A stretch of DNA of 64,000 nucleotides from Calvatia gigantea (Eukaryota > Basidiomycota > Agaricomycetes > Agaricales > Lycoperdaceae). Under the pieces are notes generated by a model. That model saw only the letters and a program-made list of their open reading frames with translations. It did not search any database and was not told the DNA's origin. The position numbers and the translations under genes were made by a program. Location: positions 2,852,001 through 2,916,000 of the forward strand of contig JACAAK010000002.1 in assembly GCA_025093985.1 (NCBI GenBank), read 5' to 3'. Shown here in pieces: positions 1-16,533 of this stretch (position 1 is its first letter; every line of letters starts with the position of its first letter).

Positions 1-714
1 GATTTGTGACTGACAGAACATTTCTCCGACTAGGACGGCGGGTGAGAAGGTATGCCTCATTGTTAGGAAGAAAGAAGACGTACTGAACATCTGAAGCGTT
101 TGCCAGACTGGCTGCTCGTAAAGAACATGGCGGGCAGGGTCTGGATCATTGCAATTCTCAACACATTGCATATCCTTAATGGAGCATTGAACTTAAGTCT
201 CAGGAAGATGAGATGTATGCCGAGGTTGAAGCGCACCTGCCACTTGCTCCAGAGCGAGTTACTGGATCCCTGTTGTTGCAATTAGCCATGTTAATAGTGA
301 CAAGCGTAGATACACACAGTCATGATCATTCCTGCAAGCAGGAATGGGATGTAGAGTGAGGAGGGCATTGTAGAGGATGCTGTCGAAGAGCCAGCGAGTG
401 AGTTGCCAGCAGCTGGAGAGCGGTGTTCTCCCGACGTGGGGGGGCAGTGTGACTGTGACCGGTGGTCTGGACGGGGACCGGCCGGAGGAGAGTGTTACAG
501 TCTGTTACAGTGGTGATAGTACTATAAATCTGAGATCTGTGACGATCGACGATTGTGAATCTGTGACCTGTCGGATAGTTCCCCGGATGTAGAGAAGCTA
601 GCGTCGACAGATCCCAGTGTGGTTCTCCAGTCCAACGCTTTTTATCCCTCATGCACCACATCTCTTCCTTCTTCCCAACCTTTCCCATCCTCCCTCTTGC
701 CCTCTCCCTGGACA
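1..714. other. upstream region, no supported gene
   Basis: No open frame here shows recognisable family motifs or a convincing exon chain. The short frames on both strands look like chance. The last part is pyrimidine-rich just before the ATG at 715, as expected for the promoter and 5' UTR of the arrestin-like gene. Confidence 0.5.
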
Positions 715-2913
715 ATGGTCCACCTCGTCCTCTCCTCCCTCAAAGGTATGTTTTTTTGTCGACACACAACTCTCCCCGAGTCCTTACACATAGACTCCTA
801 GGCAACCAAGGCCTGCGTTACTTTCCCTACTCTGGATATCTAGGCTTGACGCCCGTTCGCGTGGAAGGAGGTGCGTGTGTGCTTACTCCACACTCCCTCG
901 ATCTCACATTCATTCCCGTTATACCAGTTGTCCGCACAAAACTTGATGCCGACCTACGGACTCTCCAAGCCACCAGTCTCACAGTCTCGGTTCGCTGCTA
1001 CGAATCTCGACTGGGCCGTGTGAATGCCCTCCAATCGAATGTTCTCGTCGACCACACCCAGGTCCTATGGTCAAAATCGGACGACGTCGAATACGAAGCT
1101 ATCGGCAACCTCGATTACCCCTTTCGTCTGACTTTACCTAGCAAGGTGGGGGGCTTCTCGACTGCAATTTTTGTGGACTACCGGTGTATGTGGCGGCTCG
1201 AAGCAGGTATGCACTCCCCGTTTTGTCTATTTCTGGTATCGTGCGCTGAGCCCCACTCACTCACCGTAGTTCTGAACCATGTCCATATAGCTGGTGTCGG
1301 CTCTCGCCAGATCAAACATTTTGAACTCCCGCTGATACGATATGACCTCCCAGCGGAAATTCCCTTACCTCCTCTACCTGATTCATTCCTCAGTCAATTG
1401 ACTAGCAAGCCTCGTGCACCCCGGATACGGTATAGCGTCGATATTCCCACCAACGCCATTGGCCCAAATGATTTGGTCTCTATCGCCATCCATTTACAGC
1501 CTGCAGACCCTTCAGTATCCATTCGTACCGCCAGCGTTACCGTTGAGCGCCGCATTCAACTCCTCGATGGTTCCATCGTTACCGTTTCGTCCCCACCATC
1601 TCCCCCAACATCTACCATCATCAACTCTTCATCACGCTCGCCGTCACCCACACATATTGAATTCCTTGCATCTGCTTCTTCGACATCGGTGTTTTCCAAT
1701 GCACAAACAGCACCCCACTTAGATAAATTAATTGCTAATCCTGAAGGATCCATCTCCACGTCATCATTAGCCTCCTCTAATCCTACCATTACACCCCATT
1801 CCATCTTCCCTTCATCAACATCTATCGCAAGCTCCACCCGTCCCCTTCTCCCTTCAACTACTCCCCCACCCCCCAACAATGTACCTCACCAAACAAAACT
1901 TATATTGAACACCATTGCCGAAGCTGAAACCTCCGGAAGGTTTACTCGTGACATGCATGGCGTCTGGAATAAAACCATGACGTTACAATGGCCAGCAGCT
2001 AAATCGCATAGTCGATGGGCGGTTGGAGAAACCATTCAATCCGATCTCGTGTCTGTGCGGTACTTTGTGCGCGTCAAGGTATGTCCCATGTCGAAACAAA
2101 AACAATCAGACCCGTTCTGATTCGTTTCTTCTACAGGTTGTCGCAGTGTCCTCGTCTGGGACTGATACCCTGGAACTTGGCGAGAAAGAGATTTTCGTCG
2201 TCTCTACAAACAACGCGGAACGCCAACTAGCCATCACGAAATACAATGAAATGCTGGACTCGGTCCAACAACAGTATCGTTCCAAATCCAAGTCACCCCG
2301 ACGGACGCGAGTTGACCACGAAGAACTCCCGCCTTCACCATTGCCACCTGCTTCTTCGAAGAGCGCCAGTCACATAGTCGATTCCAGTGGTACCTCCAAA
2401 AACAGGTCCACTTCCAGAAGACCACACACTAGCGCTGGGCCCAGCGACAAACCTCCTACTTCCGGAGGTTCCAGATTGGAAACCAGTTCTTTCGGCGGGC
2501 GGATCCGAGATGACTACCCAGAAGTCTCAGCTCGTGGGAGCGTGCACAAAAAGCGAAGGTCTTCTAGACTCGAGGAGGCGTTCGGCCCACCACCGAGACA
2601 TGATAGTGACCGGCCCGCGTCAAAGCGCAGTGGAAAGAATTATTTTTTCTCTTCTTCTGCACCAAAGATGGGTTCTGCTCCCAGTGGAGGTAGTACGAGC
2701 ACGAGTACGAGCACAACCACAAGTTCGTCAAGTGTCTCAAGCAGCAGTCATGGAGAGTCGGAGTCTAATTATATGCGGGAGTGGGAGGCAGAGTTGGCGA
2801 GGATTGAAATGAAGAGCAGAAGATCCAGCGACCTCTTAGGCTTTGCTAAGTTCCTCAGAAAGCGGCCTTCCACAACCGTGACTACGCCACGGGTGGTACT
2901 ACCAGGCTCTTAG
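715..2913 (+). CDS. arrestin-like protein (alpha-arrestin type)
   Basis: Exons 715-745, 802-1206, 1270-2078 and 2137-2913 join in frame to a protein of about 673 residues. The first 300 residues have the beta-strand-rich pattern of arrestin N and C domains: a region around GYLGLTPVRVEGG, a long strand set leading to IKHFELPLIRYDLP, and the strand ELGEKEIFVVSTN in the last exon. The remainder is Ser/Pro/Arg-rich and probably disordered, with a Thr/Ser run near 2695-2745. Alpha-arrestins are adaptors that bring ubiquitin ligases or endosomal pH-sensing machinery to membrane proteins. PalF/Rim8 is one possible subclass, but I cannot tell which. The start at 715 was chosen because it gives a clean join (LSSLK-GNQG) after a short first intron; the upstream in-frame ATG at 651 would read through the intron. 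Confidence 0.75.
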
Positions 2914-3168
2914 TGTGTTCCTCCGTTAGCATCACTTGGATGACTTTGATTCTTTCGTTGTGCACTTTAGTTTTTACTTTCGCATTTTTTCTATTTATCG
3001 TTGTCCTTCGTATGAAAATGTCCTCATACACCTGCATACCTCACTTCGGTCCATACCCTAATACACCCACGCATTTCCTGTGACGTAACGTGTGACTTGC
3101 AATGAGACAGCCATCTTACTCAGTTTAATTGTTGACCAGTGCGTCCCTTCGTTTAGAACCCTCGTAAC

Positions 3169-5036
3169 ATGCAGCAATTTCCCTGGCTCAGATTCAGCGT
3201 CTTCGCCTCTGGTCGTACGTATTCTCTTCTTCATTGTTCGTCTAGAACTTACAGTTGCGTTTCCTTACCTTGCTCGTCGGACACACCCAATCCTAACAAT
3301 GCAATTATCATCTGCGCTGGTGGACGGCTTACCGGACGTGCAACATCTGTCACAAAATACGTTGGAATTTTGCCCTCTTGACCTGCTCGCATGACCACGT
3401 TTCCGTGGGATGAAACACGGAAACTCAAACCCACGTACCCACAACTTACGAATCGTGGCGAATTACCCAATGTCTTACCAACACTCTGACCAACCACATC
3501 ACCATATGTAATATTCCTATTTGCCTAACCCATACGTCCTCACGATTCCCGTGGTTCTCCCCGGGGTCTTCTCGCGCGCCATACTCGGTCGGTTGAATAT
3601 TGTTTGTGCTTCTAAAGTCATGGCAATCGGGTATGCAGCTATGAAGGGTTAGTAGGTCATTCTACGGTCATGATAGGGATAATATCCGTCGAATTTGTCG
3701 CTCACATATTGATTATTTTGATCCTTCTTTCCCCTCCAAACAATTTCGGCGGCCGTGCCCAAACTGAATGTAATCCCTCCTTGCCTGTATGATCCCACCA
3801 TCTGGGCTCACACGCCGACAACATCCTAAATCCCTCTCCCTTTCCCAAACCGATGATCGGGGTCGCTGTGCAAATTGCCTTTTCATGTTGTTCGCTCCTG
3901 TTACATCAATCGTGATCCATTAGCCACAACCCCAACTGAAGAACAGCTCTATCAGGTGGGCCCCGTAATTCCGAATCTTTACTTCAAACCATCCCCTTTT
4001 TCCTCTTACTACTTCTTACGTCTCCCTTCTTTTCTTTGAGTCCCCCACGAGGCCATGCGTGGCTTCTCTCAGTCCTTGCCGTTAGCTACAGCTGAAATAC
4101 TGCCGCTCAACTTCCCTGTGCAATGTGTTTTGCATACTGTTATATTGTCGCCCACTCCGGCATTCGCTTGTGTGGTTGTGGCAACTTCTCGTCATATGGA
4201 TTCATCTTGTTTTTTGAGTGGCCCACCTGCCAGATTAGCTTCTCTTCCCCATCCCAATTCCATATATCTCTTCTCCCCGGAATAACTCCATGTTACACTT
4301 TCTAAAAATACCTCTCTTTCAATCCTTTCTTCCCACATATCCCGTACTGGCATTCCACAATGCCTACCTTTCCTGGAAGACCTTATACTTCTTATCTTCC
4401 TTTTGCACGCAGTTTCTCGAATGGTATTTGATGTGCGTCTGATCACTAATTGCCTCGTTTGTTCCCATCTTATAGGAAATGTCACCTGATCTGAGACGTA
4501 GAGTAGACGTCAACCGAGCGGTTCGATTGGCAAGAGAAGCGGAGATGAAGAAACAAATGGCTGCCCAGGTGCGTTATTGAAACACAATCCCTGAGGGGCT
4601 TGCATCTCCTTCGGCCTTGACCCCTTCCCACCTTCTTTCTGCCCAGCAATCACCGATGGCTGGCTTCCTGCCACGCACACGCAGACACATTCTTCCCTGT
4701 CTTCTTTCTTTTTCCATTCCTGACGCGTCACCTTGTCGGTAGTGGGACGTGTCCGTCTCCCCCGAAGAAGCCTCCGTCCTTCCTTTTATATTCTTTCTCA
4801 TGAAGGAAGAACCTTGCAGCCGCTGGTCCTTGGCTGTCGGATCGCTCGGCAATCTCTTCAATCACCCCGCCATGCACACCTCCGTTTATTTTTTTCTCCT
4901 ACCTAATTCTAGACCTCGTCGTTTTTGCAATCCGACACATGCTCACGTTTTTTCATTCCTCGGACAGGAAGCAAATAATGCTGACCCGGAGTCGTCGAAA
5001 CCTATTTGGGCCCATCCCCCACAACAATCAAAGTAG
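3169..5036 (+). CDS. cbp4: CBP4-like complex III assembly factor
   Basis: Five small exons (3169-3214, 3618-3647, 3924-3955, 4476-4568, 4968-5036) join in frame to an 89-residue protein. It starts MQQFPWLRFSVFASG, then has one membrane segment ending GYAAMKA, then TTPTEEQLYQEMSPDLRRR, a charged helix (REAEMKK) and the tail SSKPIWAHPPQQSK. This order (short N-terminus, one TM, T-P-T-x-E-Q-L, S-P-[DE]-L-R and a C-terminal K-P-I-W) is that of Cbp4, a mitochondrial inner-membrane protein needed to assemble cytochrome b into the bc1 complex. Length matches the family. The four introns (403, 276, 520 and 399 bases) are much longer than others in the window, so simple gene prediction would miss this gene. 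Exon 1 is the least certain part, but its phase and sequence fit. Confidence 0.8.
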
Positions 5037-7799
5037 ATTGATCCAGCCTACCGGTCCGAGAGAAGGCCGCGTCTTAAAGATACATACCCAAGCTCCGGTG
5101 TCCATCCGTTCATCAACCTGCCGTATAATTTTGTCCACCTTGGATCTATGGTTTTGGCGGCCTTATTTTATCCAGCACTCGGTAGAAGGTCTCTTATTTC
5201 GTTGGGATGTTGCAATGTATGGTTTATGTCTACAGAAATACATCCTGCACTAGCACCTTCGTCATAGCATCTACTTAATATCTCATTTTTCTTCTGAAAT
5301 ATGGTTGATTGCGAGTTGTACGTCAGAGAAAACTCACTGTGCTTATGTTAGTTCAAAGCGCTGTCAACCATCTATCTATCTGTCTATCTCTCGATCATGA
5401 TCTTGCTTGATAAGTTTCCTTCTTACACAGTCTGATTGCGCAGCCGATCAGCAGACCAGCTAACCTCATTGCTGTTGATCATGAGCATTGCTCGGTGTAT
5501 ATGATATGGCATGCCACGAGGCAGGTTCTTTGTTGACGTCAACACAATTTCGGAGGCGGGACTTTACAAGGGATGATGCCGATTACTTTGGCCCGTTGAT
5601 GGCGTGTATATAGCGGGTTACAAGGGTTGGATGATACTGCTTGTCGGGGACAGGATATGAAAGCGAGGCCTTGTACGTGAGTTGTGGAGCTGTTTAATAT
5701 CAAATGGTAACCGCCCATACTTGGGCTCACCGAAGGGATAGGATCAGCAACACCCGAGCAAGTTATTGCGAACCCGTTGATCGCCCCGCCCCATATTCCC
5801 ATGAATGGGAAAGATTCAATACTGGGTGCAATTCCGGCGGCATTGAGAAGCACCTCGAACAGGTTAGCTTAAGGAATCGGATAGTTGACAAATCATCATT
5901 TGCCCCATGTCCACGCAAAGCGTAGTCCAAAAAACTGAAGCGCCAAAATGGCGAGCTTTTAGCGTGCTTTAAGCTCATACTCAGCGGTAGGAATCTTCTA
6001 TGGAAGACGGACCGCAAGTTCTAGTACACACGGGGACGCTATGACGACCTGCTGGCAGTCGAGAACAACAATGACTCGAGGGATGGATACGAGAGGCCGT
6101 CGCTCCGAGTAGACCAACCCGTTTCAGAAAATGGCAACCTCTTGGCGCACGCCGCACCACTTGCTGCATACTTCAAGCCCCTACTAACAATGCTAGCCTG
6201 GTCTCGTGCTCGCTGCTGTCTCACTAGTTTTAACCACCGGCGCCTAGCTTAGCAGCGAGTTTGGGGATTTTTGTATAGGCCCAAAACCTAAAGTTCCTAC
6301 GATACATATCAAGAAACCCAATACATCCCAGCTGACACATGGCTCCCGAGGCCTTCCCTTACATGCAACTTTGCAGCAATTCCAGAAATCACAGTCTTGG
6401 GAAACTCGGCCCGGAACTTCGTGTAACACAGAAGTAGCCACAGTAACGGTTTGTTTTGATCGCTACCTCGAAACTAATCAATGCCGAACTAGGACAGCGG
6501 GCAGGTGTACGCGTTATTTTTAGCACACCGAACAAGCTTTTGGATCACCTGCGTGGAGCTGCAGAAAGGTGAGAAGCATAGACCACCTTCAAGGCCACAG
6601 CCGTGGCGTTATAGTTCCGACACGAATTGGACGAGCTGTGCATGGAAAAGTGCCCTTAAGCTAGCTTTTTCTTAATACCACTTCAATGGTGTGTGGTTTC
6701 CGAATGTGAGATAAGGCTGGTAGATCTCTCTCGATCATTTCGGCCCCCTTGGCACATAAATATAGCCACACGTTGCCAAGTCCAAATACGTCCATTTGTA
6801 AAGATTGACCGTTCTGGCGTGTCACGCACGGCCAACGGCCACCACCAAATAAACAAAACAGTCACAAAAGGTGCATGGCTCATCAGAATTGATCTCTCCA
6901 ACAAACTTCCCTCCGTCTCGGGCATCTTTTGGGACGAAGAATGTTGGTTTTCCGAGCACCAATAACGCTCCCGTGCGAAGACCACGGATCTGCTAATTGG
7001 CATCCTTTCAAGGTATGCCTTTTGCAACTTGGAACGGGCATCTCTCCAAATATGGGACTAAGACAATGCCTATCATTTAAAAAGGACGCGGACGGGTAAT
7101 GTTTTTGGTATGGTAACAAAGCTCATTGAATTCACACCAGCAACTGAGTGCCACTTCCTCTTTAGAGCTTCCGACCAGCTATCCCGACCACAGGGCAACT
7201 GGCAAAATATACCCCAAAGAGGGATATGGATGAAGTAAGATGAGTGGTGTATGAAATTCATCTAGATAAACTACAGTGTCATGGATCCGTGGGAGGTAGG
7301 GTACTTGAACGTAGGGTTGAACGATAGCCGGGGAACATCGAGAAAACGCTGAAGAATAACAGCTTGTTTGAAAGAATGTTGGGGAGGGTGCGGTGATAGT
7401 GAAGGAATGGATGGTAATAATAATCCGTGAATCATGAAGGGTGGTTAGACATCTGAAATATAAGAAGCACCATGAATGTTTGCAAGTAGGCGTTGAACCA
7501 GAGAAGTGTAACGGGGAGCCGATAGACACGATATCCGGCTATTTCAACTAAAGCACATCCATTCAGATCTTCTTCAGCTCTCCTTACAAATCGGGAGCGC
7601 TGTTTAGAGAAAGGAGAAAGAAGTACGGTAAAACCACATGACAAAACACAAGGGAGAAAGGCAAGAGCATCAATAGAAATGAAAGCCACGAGCGGTTGAT
7701 AGGAGAAGCACCCAAATCCAGTCATGGAAGAGTCAAGTCGGAACGCATGTCACATTTCCGTTAGTAACGATAAATCCTACCAAGGACGCAAAAGGCAAC
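5037..7799. other. gene-poor stretch
   Basis: About 2.7 kb with no frame I can assign. Short frames on both strands (for example 5539-5853 minus) have no family motif and no convincing splice partners. A small tetranucleotide microsatellite sits near 5370-5393. The right end probably holds the 3' UTR of the SIP5 gene, and possibly a tiny last SIP5 exon at 7584-7599. Relics of transposons cannot be excluded by eye. Confidence 0.4.
5369..5394. repeat. TATC/TGTC-type tetranucleotide microsatellite
   Basis: A short run of ATCT units with one G substitution, followed by a GATCATGATC palindrome. It lies in a gene-poor stretch, and I see no function. Confidence 0.6.
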
Positions 7800-9885
7800 T
7801 CACGCAGGATTCGTAGAGCAAGTCCTTCCATCATCCGGAGTCGGCGTGACTGTTCTGCTGTGACTCCTGCTCCCATTGTTGGTAGAATGTTTGGGTTCAA
7901 CATCAAGTCCTACTTTCCTGTTTGAGGATCCCGCAAGTAGTGGCTCGTGAGCCTCGCCTGAATCAGGTGAAGACGGAAGCTGCTCAAAACTAGGCGGAGG
8001 ATGGTCCGATTCATCGCCCGATATATCTCGTGAAGTTATTGATGAAGATGGCGTGACAATGGATTTCGGCGGCAGCGCAGGTCGTTCACGTTCAAAATTA
8101 TCAGCTGATGACGCATGATCGTTACAGCCCGCAGCTACAGTGGAAACTAGTGTGCTGTCGGGTGTCGGTTGTGTAGTCGTGCCAGGTATTTCTGTTGTAC
8201 GGGTTTCCTGACGCCGATCGGTTGAAAGAGGTCCGAGGAATGCAACAGCCGTCGAAGCTGGGGTAAACGCTATGTTCGAGGTGCTGAACGGCGCAGGATT
8301 AGGAACGCGGCTGTTCCAAGAGGCAGATGACTCTCCATTATTTGTCGCTTGATTACTAGCTGATGGTGACGTCTGGTTTGGCAAACTTGAATGGGAAATT
8401 CGCGGGGTATCCGAGGACTCATTGTTCTGCCAAAGGGCTGGCGAAGTAGATGCAGGTGCCAAGGAGGCTTGTGAAGGCGGGGTAGATGGATTAGATGCCT
8501 GCGTTGGTGGGCGCATTTCCGGCCCAGAAGCAGAAGTGATTTGTGTCTCCGATGAAGCGCCATGATTTGTATTGCTTTCACGAGGGTTGCCCACCGCTGC
8601 TGCTTCCTGTTTCCGCCTCTCTTCCGCCTCCCTTCGTTGTTGCTCTTCGTGTTCGATGAGTGATAGACGCATCGCTTCCATGAGCATAAGCTAAGGGCAA
8701 CGATGGGCATTAATGTGTCGGTGCATTGAAGGGACCTCACCTCTTCAAGATCTTGGCCAGGGATACTCATAAATTGTTCCAATTGAGAATTACCTCCGTT
8801 TCTCCTTCGTCTTCTACTTCCTCCACCTTCGGCAGCCTCGGCTCCTACTTCCTCGGGGTTCAGGGCATGAATGCGACCACTCGTAACGCCGACAGGAATT
8901 AAGCGATCTCCGACTTGACGCATAATGATTCTTCGATTAGCTCTACGTGCAACAGCAGCACGAACAGCAGCAAGTTTAGCCTCCCAATCAGGTCGGATTT
9001 GATCTTTTGACGAAAACTTCAAAATGCTGTTCAGGTACAGCTAGGAGCAGATGCATACCAGTAGCGACCACCTCTGGACTGTCAGCACTAAAGCTCTTTT
9101 GCCGTCGCTTGTGTGTCGGTCGTGTTGCTGATTCTTTGGGTGGTTCCGGCCAGGGAGAATGCTGTATGGTCACAGCAGGTGGTGAACATAGGGGTGGCAC
9201 ACGAGTTAGGAGTAAGCGGGGAGAGAGGCAAGGGCAGACTGACTGATGCATCACTTCCAAGGCCGGCTCGCCATGAGGGAGGGCGATAGACAACGCCAAA
9301 ATTCTCTTGGACACAGTAGGGGCATGCGGCTGGCTCGGAGACGAGGTGTGTTGTGGTGGGCTCGTTGCGTTTGATCTGGACGAAGCATTCTGTACATATG
9401 GCCTGGTCGCAGCATCTAGAATAATTGACATTGGGAGGGTAATACTGCATGGATGACGTAATGAGTTTGGAGGATGGGAAGAGATGGGCAAAGATAGCTA
9501 CCAAGAAACATATCGGGCATTCGATTGCACCTCGGTAGACAGCAGCTTCTGGTCTAGCTTGTTCTCTACTTGCAATAGACCGTTTGGAATGAGTAGACTT
9601 TGAGCTAATTGAGTGGATAGATTCGGAGCGAGGTGGGTGGTCAGCATTCTCTTGATTGTGAGGTAGCTCCTTTCTTGCAGCAAGTATTTGGTCGTCGTCC
9701 CATGAGTCTTCGTAATCTTCAAGTGGTCGATAAAATGGAGCCAGTCTGCGGGCCACTATTAGCTGAGATACGATTGCGTGGTTCCAGTCTCGGGGCCCGG
9801 TATACACGCCTTGCGGGACAAGGTAGCCGTAGTCGACTGTTTCGTCGTGATGGCCGCGGCCGCCGGAGGATGAGGTATTGCCCAT
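7800..9885 (-). CDS. sip5: SIP5 homologue, RING-like zinc-binding protein
   Basis: The protein starts MGNTSSSGG and has an acidic N-terminal part. A split zinc-binding module follows (CPIC in exon 1, then CCDQAICTECF and CPYC after a 57-base intron), then a basic segment (THKRRQKSF). The conserved block DQIRPDWEAKLAAVRAAVAR leads to MRQVGDRLIPVG, and then a helix rich in Glu/Arg (LIEHEEQQRREAEERRK) and a Ser/Thr/Pro-rich tail. This order matches Sip5, a cytoplasmic yeast protein reported to interact with the Snf1 kinase and Reg1-Glc7 phosphatase; the molecular role is unclear. Exons begin at 9885, 9444, about 9169, about 9006 and about 8691. At the 3' end the frame stops at 7800-7802, but a GTGAGT donor overlaps that stop. 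An alternative last exon at 7599-7584 would add only a few residues. The gene is divergent from the Ca2+ ATPase gene. Confidence 0.8.
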
Positions 9886-10496
9886 TAAAGCGGCGGGGGG
9901 CAGTGAGCGCGACTGGTGAGGAGATGGGACAAGCTGGACGGGTCGTGCGACGAGGCCAGGATTGTGGAATCCGAGTCAAGGTCTCTGCATCAACCGGCTC
10001 ATAATCTCTGTTGGTCCGTGTTTGGCCAGTGGCGCGATCACAGGTGTCGTCCTCGACACAGTCAACACTCTCCTTCGCACTTTGACGTATATCATATAAT
10101 GATCCGTTTATGCCCATGCTCACCACGGTGTGAATCTCGAATTTCCGATAGTGTGATACTCGCAGGACTGACTAGATTTAGAAGCCTATTGCGGGTATGT
10201 AATGTTTGAAAGTGTAAACGCGTTTAGCGCAAACTTTTTTTTACTCCAAGGGTTCCCTTGACTAATCACCGCAGGCATGCGGCCCATGGACCACATTGGG
10301 AGCAGACGCACATGGGGGGCGGATGTACGCCCCGACAGTTTTTCTGTGCGTTTCCGGAGTTTTCGATCATCAGCCGTTAACGGAGACGCCACGTCACTTT
10401 CGCACGTGCGGCTCGTCCCAATATTTTGCCGTCTGATCAATCCTTCCACCTTACATACTTGTCTCCCCCAACCACAGAACGCGTCTGTCGTTCTAC
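9886..10496. promoter_or_regulatory. shared intergenic region of SIP5 and Ca2+ ATPase genes
   Basis: A 611-base gap between two divergent start codons, so it must hold both promoters. It contains a GC-rich stretch near 10290-10400 with a CACGTG core at about 10402. No clear TATA box is seen. No coding frame is supported. Confidence 0.5.
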
Positions 10497-14067
<3,571 letters not shown>

Positions 14068-14617
14068 TTCGTTTACGTATATGACTCACTTAGCGTAATT
14101 CCCACCCTGTTGGATGGTGATGTTGTGGATGTTGAGAGGGAGGGGGGAAACATATGTATTTCTTGGATAAACAACCTAATCCATCTAGTACTTATTCTCT
14201 TGCAAAAACCTGTTACACAATGCATAATAACATTTGTGAGCTCGTCACCTGAATTCTACAATTTCGGTACGGTTGGACGACATTTCAACTAGCGACGGTC
14301 AGTGCCAACACATAAGGGACGGCTTCAAGTAGGACATTGAATGGAGAAAAATGTAATGAACCATCCTGGATCGCGGGCTAGATCAAAAGGGGAGCTAGTC
14401 AGGGTCAGCGGCGCTTCCCGTCAAGGTATGGGCCAAATTATTTATAAACCCAGTGTGGCCTCACCAAAAGTTCAACCATACGTTTCTGTCTTCAGTACTC
14501 CATTGTCCATCTGCCTGCAGAAGGATAAAAAGGCCTCGTCTTGTCGCCATCCCCGTCGCTCTTTTCGATACACCGCCACATTCTTTTGGTCTGCTTACAT
14601 CTAGTCTCTAGTTGAGG
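14068..14617. other. intergenic region
   Basis: No gene is supported. It contains the 3' UTR of the ATPase gene and the promoter of the first secreted DPBB gene, including a TATA box. Confidence 0.5.
14443..14448 (+). promoter_or_regulatory. probable TATA box of first DPBB gene
   Basis: TATAAA lies 170 bases before the ATG at 14618, a usual distance for fungal genes with a strong regulated promoter. Confidence 0.45.
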
Positions 14618-15897
14618 ATGCGCATAGGAGTTTCTTCGTTGTTGACTGTCTTCACGACGCTTGCGTTGTTCGACGTGGCCTTGGCCGCGAAGCATGGTAG
14701 TGGCCCACCTTGGAGGAAGCGCCACGAGTATGGTGGGTATACAAACGGAAAGGGCGCTGGCTATACCGCCTCCGGCTCTCCTGGGTCGTACTCTTCGGGC
14801 TCATCTGGGTCGTACACCGATGGTGCTACCACTGCTGTCCAGAAGGTTACGGGACGCGAGTTCGAGTTGGTTCGGAGGTATGAGGACTGCCGGTTTTCAT
14901 TTTATGATGCCGGCCTCGGTGCTTGTGGGATTGTTAACTCTGGGAGTGATTTTGTGAGTCTTCCGTGATTATATGGAGGCTAGAATATTAACCAAGCTTC
15001 CGTAGATTGTTGCATTGAATTCGGCTGTAGGTTGACCAGGTTCTACTCGTCAGTTTCCCGACTGATTTGCTTTATAGCAATTTGACTCGGGCAAATACTG
15101 TTTCAAGACCATCACTATCACCATTGGTGGTAAAAGCGCGCAAGCAACCGTTACGGACAGGGTAGGTACCTCCAGATATATGCGCGAGGTAAATCAGCTT
15201 GCTGACCCGGATAATGTAGTGCCCAGGGTGCCCGTTCGGTGGCCTTGACTTCTCGCGTGGTCTATTCACCTACTTTGCTGCAGAGTCCGTCGGTATCATC
15301 CATGGTACCTGGAATTTTAACGGGGCCGCGCCTCCTGCTGCGCCTCCACCGCCTCCGCCACCACCACCAAAACCGGTGATTGAGTTACCAAAGGTCGTGG
15401 CTCCACCACCACCGCCGCCTCCTTCATCGAAACCTCCCCCACCACCTCCTCCACCAACTCCTACTCCGGAGCCCAAGCCAAGTAGCACACCTGTCCCAAC
15501 GCCGTCGATTTCACTCGATTTGTTGGATAAGGGCACCAGCACTAGCATTACCAGTACGTTGCCCAGTTCCAAGACGTCCAGGACCAGTACCACGGTCGTG
15601 ACGATGTCGACATCATCTTCGGTTATTTATTCTTCGCCTTCAGGTACATCAAGCACTCCTACCCCGAGCTCCACTCAGAAGCCTGAGGATCATAAGGGAT
15701 GTGTTGAGGACCTGGATATCGCGTTGGTCCATTTGGGCGCAATGATTGTTGCGGGCTCTACAAGTGATGAGCTTGTCAACCAGATGCCTCCCCCATCCTC
15801 GGCCTCAGTTTCAGCCTCCCCTTCGGCTTCCGCCGCCCCTTCGTATTCGGCTTCCCCTGAAGCGGTTCCTACCCCTATCTCTACCCCTCCAGTCTAA
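14618..15897 (+). CDS. secreted double-psi beta-barrel (barwin/expansin-like) protein, paralogue A
   Basis: Exons 14618-14953, 15006-15026, 15078-15161 and 15220-15897 give 372 residues. A signal peptide (MRIGVSSLL to DVALAA) is followed by a Gly/Ser/Tyr-rich linker, then the barrel: CRFSFYDAGLGACGIVNSGS, IVALNSA, CFKTITITIGGKSA, VTDRCPGCPFGGLDFSRGLF. The conserved TD-R-C-P-G-C and GGLD motifs match the RlpA-like/barwin/expansin fold, which binds or loosens cell-wall polysaccharide. A long Pro-rich stretch (about 15346-15480) and a Ser/Thr-rich, probably glycosylated, region follow. Near the C-terminus DLDIALVHLGAMIVAG matches a tail shared with the two paralogues downstream, but here about 35 residues continue after it. 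It is one of three tandem copies, and the intron positions match. Enzymatic activity is unknown. Confidence 0.85.
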
Positions 15898-16533
15898 ATG
15901 AAAATATCACCTGAGGTCCGGGGATAGATTACGCTACTTCCTCAAGGAAGCCGGAAAAGTCATCGCATTCCCTTGCATTTGGAAATGGACACATTCGGAT
16001 TGTATATGTTTTTGGAATTGGATGTTGGACGTTTTAAAAGTTTTCTTCCTGCGGTCTGATTTGACAGCCAAAGGGATTGGCGTTGGTGAGAATTTTGGGA
16101 TCAGGACCATCAATCAGATGCTCGTTCCCGTCGCACAAGCACTCCTTGACGTGATTTCTCTAGCCTCACATTTTAGTTTTTACCCTATATTTTTTGCAGG
16201 ATTTGTGCATGTTTAATACCCCTCGTCATGTTGTTAATGACCACTCACTGGTTATTTTGATATATGTTGTGAGAGATAATGAGCAGAATAGCGGCAATGG
16301 TCATTAGGGTGGCAGTGGGCGGGCCTTGGCGATGTTGTTGTTTTTGATGTTTGGAATCAGGTTCGACAAAATGTCCCCCATTTATTGTTCATCAATTTTT
16401 CCATCTTCACATCCTCCCCTTCCTACTGCCCTTGCTCCTCTTAAACACGAGCAAGTCTTCAGCAAATCCAAATCTCAACCACACTCTTTGTTATATCACG
16501 CTCTTTCAGTACATAAGGCAATTACTGCCAAGC
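15898..16533. other. intergenic region
   Basis: No supported gene. It holds the 3' UTR of paralogue A and the promoter of paralogue B. A pyrimidine-rich stretch precedes the start of B. Confidence 0.5.

Noticed and set aside
5539..5853. 104-codon minus-strand frame rich in Gly/Ile/Ser
   Set aside because: No ATG-linked exon chain, motif or homology could be recognised; likely chance.
7432..7725. Hydrophobic minus-strand frame after SIP5
   Set aside because: It looks like a membrane protein, but it overlaps the probable SIP5 3' region and does not splice in frame to SIP5.
15270..15593. Gly/Val-rich minus-strand frame
   Set aside because: It is the antisense of the poly-Pro and Ser/Thr coding stretch of paralogue A; the pattern is forced by codon bias.
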